Below, piece by piece: positions 16,678-24,959 of a DNA stretch of 64,000 bases. Every line of letters begins with the position of its first letter. Position 1 is the first letter of the stretch. This DNA is from Bradyrhizobium jicamae (GTDB taxonomy: Bacteria > Pseudomonadota > Alphaproteobacteria > Rhizobiales > Xanthobacteraceae), in NCBI RefSeq assembly GCF_018130215.1, contig NZ_JAFCKQ010000003.1, forward strand, positions 1 to 64,000. The letters are read 5' to 3'. The notes under the pieces were generated by a model. The model did not search any database. It saw only the letters and a program-made list of their open reading frames with translations, and was not told the DNA's origin. Made by a program: the position numbers and the translations under genes.

Positions 16678-18495
16678 CTACCTCCGCCCGAACAGCTTCT
16701 CGATATCGGCGAGCTTCAGCTCCACATAGGTCGGGCGGCCGTGGTTGCACTGGCCGGAATTCGGAGTGTCTTCCATCTCGCGCAGCAGTGCGTTCATCTC
16801 TTCCGGCTTGAGGCGCCGGCCGGCGCGGACCGAGCCATGGCAGGCCATCGTGGCGGCGACGTGCATCAGGCGCCGCTCCAGCGGCAGCGCCTCGTCCCAT
16901 TCCGCCATGTGCTCGGCGAGGTCGCGCAACAATCCGGCGGCGTTGGTCTTGCCGAGCAGCGAGGGCGTCTCGCGCACCGCGACGGCGCCGGGGCCGAAGG
17001 ATTCGATCGCGAGCCCGAACGATGCCAGCTCCTCGGCGCGATCGAGCAGCGTCTCGACGGTGGCCTCGTCGAGCTCGACGATCTCGGGGATCAGGAGGAT
17101 CTGCCGTTGCACGCCGTCCTTCGCGAGCGATGCCTTCAGCCTCTCGTAGACGATGCGCTCGTGGGCGGCGTGCTGATCCACGACAATGAGCCCGTCGCGG
17201 GTTTGCGAGACGATGTAGGTTTCGTGGATCTGGGTCCGCGCGGCACCCAACGGGCGATCGAGCAGATCGGGTGCCGGCGCTGCCTCGAATCGCACATCGG
17301 CGCTGGGCGTGCCGACGTCGAAGGCGACCTGTCCGGGCTCGGCGAAGGCGGTCGCCGCGACACCGTCGAACGATCGCATCGGATTGACCGGAAACGACGG
17401 CGAGCTGCGCCAGTCCCAATTGCCCGGGCGTGACGGCGCGAAGGCAGGGCGGAATGCCGACAACGCTGCGCCGTCGGCGGTGTTGGCCGCAGTGCGCTTG
17501 CCCTCACGCGCGAGGCCATCCTTCAGCGCATGCACGATCAGCGCCCGCACCAGGCCCGCGTTGCGGAATCGCACCTCGGTCTTGGCCGGATGCACATTGG
17601 CGTCGACGGCCTCGGGATCGCAGGTCACGAACAGCGCGACGACCGGATGACGGTCGCGCGGCAGATAGTCGGAATAGGCCGCGCGCACTGCGCCGAGCAT
17701 CAGCTTGTCACGGACCGGGCGGCCATTGACGAAGAGGTACTGGCCAAGCGCATTGGCGCGGGTCAACGCGGGCGCGGCGGCAAAGCCTTCGACCACGAAG
17801 CCCTCGCGCTCGGCTCGGACTTCAATGGCCGAGCTGCGGAAGTCGGCGCCCAGAATGTCGCCGAGCCGCGTCAGCCGTCCTGCCGCGCCGGGCAGCGCCG
17901 CGGCCCAGGTGACCGGCGCGCGCTCCTCGCCGGCCAGCGTGAAGGCGACGTCGGGACGCGCCATGGCCAGGCGCCGCACCACTTCGCGGATCGCTTCTGC
18001 CTCGGTTCGGTCGGTCTTGAGGAATTTCAGCCGCGCCGGCGTCGCGTAGAAGAGATCGTTGACCTCGACGCGCGTGCCCTGACCGAGCGCGGCCGGCATG
18101 ATGGATGATTTCGCGCCGCCTTCGACCGACATCGACCAGGCATGCGGCTCGGTGGCGTGGCGCGTGATGATGGCGAGCTTCGCGACTGCGCCGATCGAGG
18201 GCAGGGCCTCGCCACGGAACCCGAGCGTCTTGATGCGCAGCAAGTCCTCGTCGTCCAGCTTGGAGGTGGCGTGACGGTCGACCGCCAGCGCGAGATCGGC
18301 GCGCGTCATGCCGCTGCCGTCGTCAGTGATGCCGATCCGGCGCCGCCCGCCGCCATCGGTGAAGATGTCGATCCGGCTGGCGCCAGCGTCGATCGCGTTC
18401 TCGACCAGTTCCTTGACCACGCTCGCGGGACGCTCGACCACCTCGCCAGCGGCGATGCGGTTGACGACCTGTTCGGGAAGCTGGCGGACGGGCAT
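16678..18495 (-). CDS. mutL: DNA mismatch repair protein MutL
   Basis: Mismatch-repair mediator, 605 residues. The N-terminal GHKL ATPase has the conserved [20 protein letters not shown] start, ENAIDAGA and the TDDGSGM motif; a linker of about 100 residues follows. The C-terminal domain carries [12 protein letters not shown], which fits the DQHA(X)2E(X)4E endonuclease motif found in MutL proteins of bacteria lacking MutH. I use ATG at 18495, which gives [14 protein letters not shown]; the open frame runs 22 residues further upstream without conserved sequence. Divergent from the ribbon-helix-helix gene. Confidence 0.94.
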   Translation of the reverse strand: MPVRQLPEQVVNRIAAGEVVERPASVVKELVENAIDAGASRIDIFTDGGGRRRIGITDDGSGMTRADLALAVDRHATSKLDDEDLLRIKTLGFRGEALPSIGAVAKLAIITRHATEPHAWSMSVEGGAKSSIMPAALGQGTRVEVNDLFYATPARLKFLKTDRTEAEAIREVVRRLAMARPDVAFTLAGEERAPVTWAAALPGAAGRLTRLGDILGADFRSSAIEVRAEREGFVVEGFAAAPALTRANALGQYLFVNGRPVRDKLMLGAVRAAYSDYLPRDRHPVVALFVTCDPEAVDANVHPAKTEVRFRNAGLVRALIVHALKDGLAREGKRTAANTADGAALSAFRPAFAPSRPGNWDWRSSPSFPVNPMRSFDGVAATAFAEPGQVAFDVGTPSADVRFEAAPAPDLLDRPLGAARTQIHETYIVSQTRDGLIVVDQHAAHERIVYERLKASLAKDGVQRQILLIPEIVELDEATVETLLDRAEELASFGLAIESFGPGAVAVRETPSLLGKTNAAGLLRDLAEHMAEWDEALPLERRLMHVAATMACHGSVRAGRRLKPEEMNALLREMEDTPNSGQCNHGRPTYVELKLADIEKLFGRR

Positions 18496-18726
18496 GGAAC
18501 TGCGGTCTGGCGGAGATTCGAGTTGGGCGGCCATTCTAGAGCGCCGTGCCGGCAAATGCATGGGGAGAGCTGCGCCGCGTCGATTCCTTCTGGGGATGAA
18601 ATCGGCCTATCGCCCTGAAGATGCTCATCTTCAGCCGTGTTCCGGCTACGCCCTACGTGGCGATTGTGAGGCACCACGCGCGGGTATATCGTTTTGAAAA
18701 ATGATAAGTCCCGCCGGAGGAACGCC

Positions 18727-19050
18727 ATGTGCCAGCTGTTCGCGCATCAGCCGCAACGCGACTATCAATCGCAAACCCGATCGTTGCGGATCGACGGCCA
18801 TTGCACCTCGATCCGGCTCGAAATGTCGTTCTGGGACACGCTGGAGGAGATCGCGGTCAAGGAAGGTATGACACTGGCCAAGTTCCTCACCACTCTGCAC
18901 AACGAGGTGCTCGACCATCGCGGCGAGGTGAACAATTTCGCCTCGCTGCTGCGCTGCTCCTGCCTGATCTATCGCTCCAGGGCGAGCGCGCCCGCGGCCG
19001 TTCCTGACTATCGCGGCAGGGCGGCGACGATTCTGGACGCGGCCGAGTAG
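18727..19050 (+). CDS. Ribbon-helix-helix domain-containing protein
   Basis: A 107-residue protein with an N-terminal RSLRIDGHCTSIRLEMSFWD strand-helix segment and EEIAVKEGMTLAKFLTTLHNE, matching the RHH_4-type ribbon-helix-helix family of small alphaproteobacterial DNA-binding proteins. The ATG at 18727 has GGAGG at 18716-18720, 6 nt upstream; the longer open frame from 18694 would put the ribosome-binding site inside the gene. Its targets are unknown. It is followed by a strong hairpin and is convergent with the GMC oxidoreductase gene. Confidence 0.8.
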   Translation: MCQLFAHQPQRDYQSQTRSLRIDGHCTSIRLEMSFWDTLEEIAVKEGMTLAKFLTTLHNEVLDHRGEVNNFASLLRCSCLIYRSRASAPAAVPDYRGRAATILDAAE

Positions 19051-19077
19051 AATTCAGTCCATCGTGCAAAGAATGAA

Positions 19078-19104
19078 CGGCCTTGTCCTGGCAGGACAAG
19101 GCCG
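19078..19104. terminator. Bidirectional hairpin between convergent genes
   Basis: A perfect 12-bp stem: CGGCCTTGTCCT (19078-19089) pairs with AGGACAAGGCCG (19093-19104) around a 3-nt loop. There is no T tract on either side, so it may act as a rho-dependent stop or 3'-end stabiliser for the ribbon-helix-helix and GMC oxidoreductase transcripts. Confidence 0.65.
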
Positions 19105-19122
19105 CTCGCGCTCAGTGGGAGT

Positions 19123-20691
19123 TCAGATCTCCTTGCGTTGCATTGCGCCGGCGATGGTGTCGGCCTGGCGGATCGCCAGCGACACGATCGTCAGCGTCGG
19201 ATTGCACGCCGCACCCGAGGTGAACTGGCTGCCGTCCGAGATGAACAGGTTCTTGACGTCGTGGGTCTGTCCGAACTTGTTGACCACGCCGTCCTTTGGC
19301 TTCTCGCTCATCCGGTTGGTGCCCATGTTGTGGGTGCTCGGATAGGGCGGCGTCGGATAGGTCACGGTGGCGCCGACCGCCTCGTAGACCGCGGAGCCCT
19401 GCTTGTAGGCGTGATCGCGCATTGCGACGTCGTTTGGGTGGTCGTCGAAATGCACGCTCGCGACCGGCATGCCGAACTTGTCCTTGACCTTCGGATCCAG
19501 CGTGACGCGGTTGGTCTCCTGCGGCATGTCCTCGCCGACCAGCCACATGCCGGCCATCCGCGGGTAACCCTCGATCGCGCTGGTGAAGGAGCGGCCCCAG
19601 GCGCCGGGATTGAGGAACGCGGCCATGAACGGCAGCCCGAGCGATAATGTCTCCATCTCGTAGCCGCCGACGAAGCCGCGCTTCGGATCGTTCTTCGCCT
19701 CATCGCGGATGATGCCGGCCATCGTGGTGCCGCGATACATGTGCACCGACTTTTCGAACACGGCATAGACGCTTCCGGTCATGTGCCGCATGTAATTGCG
19801 ACCGACCTGACCGGATGAGTTGGCCAACCCATCCGGGAACATGTTGGAGGCGCTGTTGAGCAGGAGCCGGGGGCTCTCGATCGAATTGCCGGCGACCGCG
19901 ACCACGCGCGCCTTCTGGCGTTGCATCGCACCGCTTGCGTCGGCATAGACCACGCCGGTCACCTTGCCGGATTGATCGTGCTCGATCGTGATCACCATGC
20001 TGCTCGGGCGCACTTCGAGATTGCCGGTGGCTTCGCCCTTCGGGATCTCGGTGTAGAGCGTCGACCATTTGGCGCCGGACTTGCAGCCCTGGAAGCAGAA
20101 GCCGATCTGCTGGCAGGATCCGCGGCCGTCGCGGGGCTCGCTGTTGATCGCCATCCGTCCGGTGTGCACCTCCTTGTAGCCCAGCTTCTTGGCGCCGGCC
20201 TCCAGCACCTTGAAATTGTTGTTGCCGGGCAGGCCGGGAATGCCGTTGGTGCGGGTGACGCCCATCTTGTCCTCGGCCTTGGCGTAATACGGCTCCATCT
20301 CGGCGAGCGTGATCGGCCAGTCCAAGAGGTTGGCGCCGGGGATGTTGCCGTAAGCCGATCTGATCTTGAACTCGTGCTCGTCGAAGCGCAGCGACGCGCC
20401 GGCCCAATGCGTGGTCGAGCCGCCGACCGCCTTCACGATCCAGGCCGGCAGGCCGGCAAAGTCCTTGTGGACACGCCAGCTTCCCGACGTGGTTCGTGCG
20501 TCCGACCAGGCGAGCTGGCTGAAGCTGTCCCATTCGTCGTTGATGAAATCCTGGTTCTCGATGCGTGGGCCGGCCTCCAGGATCACGACCTTGATGCCCT
20601 TCTGCGCCAGTTCGTTGCCGAGTGTTCCGCCGCCGGCGCCGGAGCCGACGATAACGACAACGCTGCTGTCATTCTGATCGAATTTTGCCAT
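19123..20691 (-). CDS. GMC family oxidoreductase (gluconate 2-dehydrogenase flavoprotein-like)
   Basis: A 522-residue FAD flavoprotein. The Rossmann motif is VVVIVGSGAGGGTLGNELA (residues 11-29), AVGGSTTHWAGAS lies near residue 88, and the C-terminal GMC domain contains HNMGTNRMS and FISDGSQFTSGAACNPTLTI. It resembles the large subunit of the three-part membrane gluconate 2-dehydrogenase/fructose dehydrogenase type, which oxidises sugars or polyols in the periplasm and passes electrons to cytochrome c. It has no signal peptide of its own, as expected if it is exported together with the Tat-targeted small subunit encoded just upstream (27-bp gap). The substrate is not known. Confidence 0.88.
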   Translation of the reverse strand: MAKFDQNDSSVVVIVGSGAGGGTLGNELAQKGIKVVILEAGPRIENQDFINDEWDSFSQLAWSDARTTSGSWRVHKDFAGLPAWIVKAVGGSTTHWAGASLRFDEHEFKIRSAYGNIPGANLLDWPITLAEMEPYYAKAEDKMGVTRTNGIPGLPGNNNFKVLEAGAKKLGYKEVHTGRMAINSEPRDGRGSCQQIGFCFQGCKSGAKWSTLYTEIPKGEATGNLEVRPSSMVITIEHDQSGKVTGVVYADASGAMQRQKARVVAVAGNSIESPRLLLNSASNMFPDGLANSSGQVGRNYMRHMTGSVYAVFEKSVHMYRGTTMAGIIRDEAKNDPKRGFVGGYEMETLSLGLPFMAAFLNPGAWGRSFTSAIEGYPRMAGMWLVGEDMPQETNRVTLDPKVKDKFGMPVASVHFDDHPNDVAMRDHAYKQGSAVYEAVGATVTYPTPPYPSTHNMGTNRMSEKPKDGVVNKFGQTHDVKNLFISDGSQFTSGAACNPTLTIVSLAIRQADTIAGAMQRKEI

Positions 20692-20718
20692 TGTGTGTCC
20701 TCCTTGAGCGTTGTCTGT

Positions 20719-21267
20719 TCAGACTTTCGGCAGCCAATCGATGTCGGCAAAGCCGCGCTTGATGTAGCCGCCATGCTCGGCGGAGGAGCCCTCGTAGCCG
20801 AATCTCGGCCAAACCTCCTTGTTGTTGTAGAGCGAGACGATCAGGTCGCCGCGGACCTTCTGGAAGAAGGCGCTCTGCTCGATCTGCTGCAGCAGCGCGA
20901 CGCGGTCGTTCTCCCAGGGGACCTGGGCGTAGGGCATCTTGTGGCGGTCATTGGCTTCCTGATCGAGGCGTGCCACGCCGTCACTGATCAGCGATTTCAC
21001 CGCCGGATCCTTCGCCGCCTTGTCATCCCACGGCTTGACTGCCGCTATGTAGTAGCTGTCGCCAAGGAAATCGTGCGGATAGATGTCGCGCGCCACCTTC
21101 AACAGCGTCTTCATCGTGGCCGGCGTCAGGGTGCCTGCCTCGTCGGCCCATGCGTCGGCGACGCCGAGGCCCGTAGAGGTCGCGATTGCCACGGCCGGCG
21201 CGGTTGCGGCGGCGCCTTTAAGGAAGACGCGGCGGTCGAACTTGCTGCGACGATCAACTTCTCTCAT
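20719..21267 (-). CDS. Gluconate 2-dehydrogenase subunit 3-like protein, Tat-exported
   Basis: A 182-residue small subunit. The N-terminus has a twin-arginine signal (DRRVFLKG, residues about 10-17) followed by an alanine-rich hydrophobic stretch ending near ADAWADE. The mature part (ARDIYPHDFLGDSYYI, YYNNKEVWPRFGYEG) matches the gluconate dehydrogenase small-subunit family, which chaperones and co-exports the flavoprotein subunit. It lies 27 bp upstream of the GMC gene and 32 bp downstream of the VOC gene, in one transcription unit. Confidence 0.88.
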   Translation of the reverse strand: MREVDRRSKFDRRVFLKGAAATAPAVAIATSTGLGVADAWADEAGTLTPATMKTLLKVARDIYPHDFLGDSYYIAAVKPWDDKAAKDPAVKSLISDGVARLDQEANDRHKMPYAQVPWENDRVALLQQIEQSAFFQKVRGDLIVSLYNNKEVWPRFGYEGSSAEHGGYIKRGFADIDWLPKV

Positions 21268-21299
21268 GGGTTTCCTCCGTAGATTGTCCTTGTTATTGA

Positions 21300-21695
21300 C
21301 TAACCGAAACGTCCGCCGCGCTGGATCACCTCGATCTTGTAGCCGTCGGGATCGGAGACGAAGAAGAAGCGCGCCAGCGTCCTGCCGTCATGCTTGAAGT
21401 CGCGCAGCGGTCCCGGCGACAGCTTCTCCTTCTCGAAGCGGGCGTGCTCGGCGTCGACGTCATCGACGACGACGGCGAGATGGCCGTAGCCGTCGCCGAG
21501 CGCGTAGGGCTCCTTGCGATCGAAATTGACCGTCAGCTCGACCTCGAACGGCGACGAGGGATGACGCAGATAGATCAGTGCAAAATCGGGGAATCGCAGA
21601 TTGTCTGCGATCTCGAGGCCGAACCCGCGCCTGTAGAAGTCGAGCGCCTTGTCCTCATCGAGTACGCGGATCATCGAATGCACGGGTTTCGCCAT
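21300..21695 (-). CDS. VOC family protein (glyoxalase I-like)
   Basis: A 131-residue vicinal-oxygen-chelate protein closely resembling lactoylglutathione lyase. The four metal-ligand positions are all present: His6, Glu53 (EVELTVN), His72 (YGHLAV) and Glu122 (YKIEVIQR). In glyoxalase I these bind Ni or Zn and isomerise the methylglyoxal-glutathione adduct. The start abuts the stop of the cytochrome c gene with no gap, placing it inside the dehydrogenase operon. Detoxification of a reactive aldehyde formed during sugar oxidation is a plausible but unproven link. Confidence 0.82.
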   Translation of the reverse strand: MAKPVHSMIRVLDEDKALDFYRRGFGLEIADNLRFPDFALIYLRHPSSPFEVELTVNFDRKEPYALGDGYGHLAVVVDDVDAEHARFEKEKLSPGPLRDFKHDGRTLARFFFVSDPDGYKIEVIQRGGRFG

Positions 21696-22103
21696 TCAGT
21701 TCAGCTCCTTCAGATAGGCGATGATCATCGCGCGGGTGTCCGGCTTGGCTTGCCGGTAGGCCATCACAGCGCCGGGGATCACGTCTTGCGGATTGGTCAG
21801 CCACGCATCGAGCTTCGCGTCGTCCCAGACGAAATCGGCCTTGGCGAAGCCTGCCGAATATTTGAAGCCGTCGGCCTTGCCGGCGGGCCGGCCGACAATC
21901 TTGTAGAGCGACGGCCCCTGTCGCACCGGGTCCGCGGTGTTGGTGGTGTGGCAAGTCGCGCATTGCTGCTTGAACAGCGTGGCGCCATCGGGCGGCTTGG
22001 CGGCGGGCAGGGGCATTTGCGCGACCGCTATGTGCGCTGCAAGCACCGCGCTGCAAAATCCGAGCCCGATCGTCCATGCCGCGTGCAGCTTTGTCATATA
22101 CAT
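21696..22103 (-). CDS. Secreted monohaem class I cytochrome c
   Basis: A 135-residue protein with an N-terminal signal sequence (hydrophobic residues about 9-28), one haem-binding motif Cys48-Ala-Thr-Cys51-His52 and a probable axial methionine at 114 (PGAVMAY). As first gene of the four-gene operon it is the likely electron acceptor of the GMC dehydrogenase. Canonical gluconate dehydrogenases use a three-haem cytochrome, so this is a reduced variant. ATG at 22103 or 22097 could start the gene; the open frame continues to 22424 but the extension has no conserved features. Confidence 0.88.
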   Translation of the reverse strand: MYMTKLHAAWTIGLGFCSAVLAAHIAVAQMPLPAAKPPDGATLFKQQCATCHTTNTADPVRQGPSLYKIVGRPAGKADGFKYSAGFAKADFVWDDAKLDAWLTNPQDVIPGAVMAYRQAKPDTRAMIIAYLKELN

Positions 22104-22510
22104 CACCGCCTGTGTGCAGGGACTGTAGGGCGGCGAAAACAGCCGGTGGTAGTAGCGGGCTGTTTCATCGGAGAACAAAGGCGGGCGGTTGCCCAGCCGA
22201 CCATCCGCCAGTCGATGCCCGAACGTTATCGCGACATTGTTGCGCGATTCATCGCGCGCGGTCGATGAGCCACGAATGTTTGACACGCGATTGACAGGAG
22301 TGCGGCAACGGAACCGGAGTCGCCGCATATGCGGACGCGAATTTCGCAAAATGACCGCGAAATCCCTGCATGATGACCACACGACGCAGCTTGCATTGCA
22401 CCTGCGTCGTTTGCGCAAATTCAATCTCTCGCGCGATGGGCCGGATTCGACGCTGCAAACGGCGCGCTGGCGCGGCTCCGTCCATCGCCGTCAATATCCA
22501 GGAGACATGG
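22104..22510. other. Intergenic region between divergent genes, no gene seen
   Basis: About 400 bp between the cytochrome c start and the small secreted protein start. Open frames on both strands are arginine-rich and have no family-like content. The region must hold the promoters of both divergent units; I could not identify a convincing -35/-10 pair or operator by eye. Confidence 0.5.
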
Positions 22511-22807
22511 ATGACGATTGCGAAATCCACCGTGCTTGCCCTTGCCATTTCGGCTGCGCTGGCCGGCCCCGTGCTGGCTCAGGGAGTTTCATCCGATAGC
22601 CAGATGCGTGGTACCGCGCAGGGCCAGGGCATGCAGGGCGGCGGGATGTCAGGCAGTGGCGACGAAGAACTCGCCGTGCAGCCGGGCGCGTCCGCGCAGA
22701 AGGGCAGTGTCAACGCCCGAACCGGCACCAAGGCAACGGTCGGCAGCGCTCGCGGCACGCCGAAGACGACCGGTACCGAAACGGCACCCGGCACCAGGAA
22801 ATACTAG
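22511..22807 (+). CDS. Small secreted low-complexity protein
   Basis: A 98-residue protein with a clear signal peptide (MTIAKSTVLALAISAALAG, cleavage near VLAQG). The mature part is rich in Gly, Ser, Thr and Ala with GMQGGGMSGSG and RTGTKATVGSARGT segments and no cysteine, so it is probably unstructured in the periplasm or outside the cell. The start is ATG at 22511 with GGAG at 22501-22504. I do not recognise a family; similar small secreted proteins are common in Bradyrhizobium. Confidence 0.65.
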   Translation: MTIAKSTVLALAISAALAGPVLAQGVSSDSQMRGTAQGQGMQGGGMSGSGDEELAVQPGASAQKGSVNARTGTKATVGSARGTPKTTGTETAPGTRKY

Positions 22808-22870
22808 TCGGCAATTGATGAACCGCGGATGCGGCGCGCTCTCTGCGCGCGCCGCATTCGTGTGGTTGCT

Positions 22871-23290
22871 TCAATCGTCAAATCGGCGCGCGCCGCGCCC
22901 GGCCTTGATATCGCTGCGGCGTTTCTTGCCTTCGAGGCGGCGCTGCTTCGAGCCCAGCGTCGGCCTGGTCGGCCGTCGCGGTGTCGGCCGCACCATCGCT
23001 TCCTTCAGCATCTCAAGCAGCCGCTCGATCGCGTCGGCGCGGTTGCGCTCCTGGGTTCGGAAGCGGAAGGCCTGGATCACGATCACGCCATCCTTGGTCA
23101 TGCGGCTGCCGGCCAGCCGCGCCAGCCGCTGCGCAGCGTCCGCGGGCAGCGCAATCTTGTTGGTGTCGAAGCGGAGCTGGGCTGCGGTCGAGACCTTGTT
23201 GACGTTCTGTCCGCCCGGACCCGAGGCCCGGACAAAGACGATCTCGATGTCGTTCTCGTCGATCGTGAGGTCGCGGGACACCCGCAGCAT
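22871..23290 (-). CDS. arfB: Alternative ribosome-rescue factor (peptidyl-tRNA hydrolase ArfB)
   Basis: A 139-residue member of the class I release-factor-like family that frees ribosomes stalled on non-stop mRNA. The catalytic loop GPGGQNVNKV has Gly26-Gly27-Gln28, and the basic C-terminal tail (SKQRRLEGKKRRSDIKAGR) is the part that enters the empty mRNA channel in characterised ArfB. The start is ATG at 23290. It stands alone, convergent with the small secreted protein gene. Confidence 0.92.
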   Translation of the reverse strand: MLRVSRDLTIDENDIEIVFVRASGPGGQNVNKVSTAAQLRFDTNKIALPADAAQRLARLAGSRMTKDGVIVIQAFRFRTQERNRADAIERLLEMLKEAMVRPTPRRPTRPTLGSKQRRLEGKKRRSDIKAGRGARRFDD

Positions 23291-23398
23291 GGCGGCACCA
23301 GGGGATGAGGAATCAGCCGGCGCAAGATAGCGGGTTTGTGGTGGGTGTGCTTGGGCGGTATTGGTGCAGCACGTCCAACATCTTTGCCGGATTGCCCG

Positions 23399-23571
23399 GC
23401 TTACCCCTCTCCCCAACCCTCCCCCGCAAGGGGGGAGGGAGCCCGTCCGCCGGTTCGTCCCTTACTGATTCTGACCGCTATTCACTCGCGTCGATCATGA
23501 CGCGACGTGAGGCGAGTGCGCCCGTCAGGCTCCCTTCCCACCTGCGGGGGAAGGCGGGGAGAGGGTAAGCC
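23399..23571. repeat. Inverted-repeat intergenic element (MITE-like)
   Basis: A left arm of about 45 bp starting GCTTACCCCTCTCCCCAACC (23399-23443) is matched in reverse by a right arm ending GCGGGGAGAGGGTAAGC (23528-23571), with roughly 85 bp between. Most positions match. This is a dispersed non-coding element, between the arfB start and the M16 peptidase stop; no protein is encoded in it. Confidence 0.75.
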
Positions 23572-23594
23572 GCACCGGTGGTCTGTCGGGAAGC

Positions 23595-24959
23595 TCAGTT
23601 CGCCTTCGGCGGCGCCGAAACCGGCTGGGCGGCGGCCTGCGGGGCGCGGCCGACGATCACGGTCAAGAGGCCGTCGCCCCAGAGCTTCCTGGCGACCCGC
23701 TTGGTGTCATCGAGCGTCACCGCATCGACAAGGGCGTTGCGCTTCTCGATATAGTCGATCGGCAGCTTGTCGAGCTGGTACTGCAACATCGCCTGCGCCA
23801 GCTTGGAGGAGGTGTCGAGCGCCAGCATCTGCGAGCCCTTCAGGTAGGACTTCGCCTCGTCGAGCTCCTGCTGCGTCGGGCCTTGCTCGGCGATGCGGCG
23901 GATCTCCCTGTCGATCGCTTCAACGGTCTCGCCGGCGCGATCGGCGCGGGTGCCGGTGTTGCCGATGAACAGCGAGGAATGATCCATCCAGAGCAGCGCT
24001 TCATAGATCGAATAGGCCAGGCCGCGCTTCTCGCGGACCTCCTTGTAGAGCCGCGACGACAGGCCTCCGCCGCCGAGGATGTGGTTCACCACGTAGGCCG
24101 CCATGAAATCCGGATCGTGCCTGTTGATGCCGGGGCCGCCGAAGGTGACGACGGTCTGCGGCACGTCCAGCGGAATGAAGGCGCGCTGCGGCGGCTTGGT
24201 CGCCACGACATCCGGAATTGGCGTCAGCTCGGCCTTGGCGGGCAGGCCGCCGAAGGTCTTGTCGAGCAGCTTGCCGAGCGTATCGGGATCAACGTCGCCG
24301 ACCACGGCGATGCGCAGCGTGTCCCTGGCGATGACGCGGCGGGCATAGTCCTTCAGGTCGGAGATCTCGATCTTCGGCACGCTCTCGAGCGTGCCGGTCG
24401 CCTGCCGGCCGTAGGGATGATCGCCGAAGGCGAGTTCGAGGAACTTGCGGCCCGCCAGCGCGGATGGATTGGTCGAATCACGGCGCAGGCCCGAGATCAC
24501 CTGGGCGCGGATGCGCTCGACATCGGTGGGCTCGAAGTGCGCAGAGGTCAGCGCCATCCGCAACAGGTCGTAGGCCTCGTCCTTGTTGTCCTTGAGCATG
24601 CGAAGCGAGCCGCGGAAATGGTCGCGCGTCGCAGCGAAGCTCAATTCGATGGCGCGGCGGTCGAGCCGCTCGTGATAGGTCTTTGAATCGAGATCGCCGG
24701 AGCCTTCGTCGAGCAGGTCTGCGACCAGATTGCCGACGCCGGGCTTGCCGGTTGGATCCTGGCTCGCGCCGCCGCTGAAGGCGTACTCCATCGCGATGAG
24801 GGGCACGGTCGCGTCCTGCACGAACCACGCCTCGATGCCGCCGGGCGACACCACGTGCTGGATCTTGGCCGCGGCCTGCGAAGGAGCCGATGACAGCGCC
24901 AGCATCGCGGCGCAGGCGCCGCCGATCAACGCGGTGCGGCGGGTGATGGAATAGGTCAC
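23595..24959 (-). CDS. M16 family peptidase, zinc-site-less partner subunit
   Basis: A 454-residue secreted M16 (pitrilysin-fold) protein starting at GTG 24959 with a signal sequence (ITRRTALIGGACAAMLALSS). Where active M16 enzymes have HxxEH it reads ADLLDEGSGD, so it cannot bind zinc in the usual way. It keeps the Arg/Tyr pair (RLYKEVREKRGLAYSIYE) that in mitochondrial processing peptidase-type pairs contributes to the partner's active site. The GTG overlaps the stop of the upstream M16 gene by 4 bp, so the two products are made together and probably form a heterodimer. Confidence 0.88.
   Translation of the reverse strand: MTYSITRRTALIGGACAAMLALSSAPSQAAAKIQHVVSPGGIEAWFVQDATVPLIAMEYAFSGGASQDPTGKPGVGNLVADLLDEGSGDLDSKTYHERLDRRAIELSFAATRDHFRGSLRMLKDNKDEAYDLLRMALTSAHFEPTDVERIRAQVISGLRRDSTNPSALAGRKFLELAFGDHPYGRQATGTLESVPKIEISDLKDYARRVIARDTLRIAVVGDVDPDTLGKLLDKTFGGLPAKAELTPIPDVVATKPPQRAFIPLDVPQTVVTFGGPGINRHDPDFMAAYVVNHILGGGGLSSRLYKEVREKRGLAYSIYEALLWMDHSSLFIGNTGTRADRAGETVEAIDREIRRIAEQGPTQQELDEAKSYLKGSQMLALDTSSKLAQAMLQYQLDKLPIDYIEKRNALVDAVTLDDTKRVARKLWGDGLLTVIVGRAPQAAAQPVSAPPKAN

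Noticed and set aside
19921..21282. 453-codon plus-strand open frame
   Set aside because: It is antisense to the GMC and small-subunit genes, which have strong family motifs; its translation shows none.
24640..24760. Possible frameshift or decay of the second M16 gene because HxxEH is missing
   Set aside because: The frame is intact over the full family length with other conserved blocks; zinc-less partners are a known M16 arrangement.
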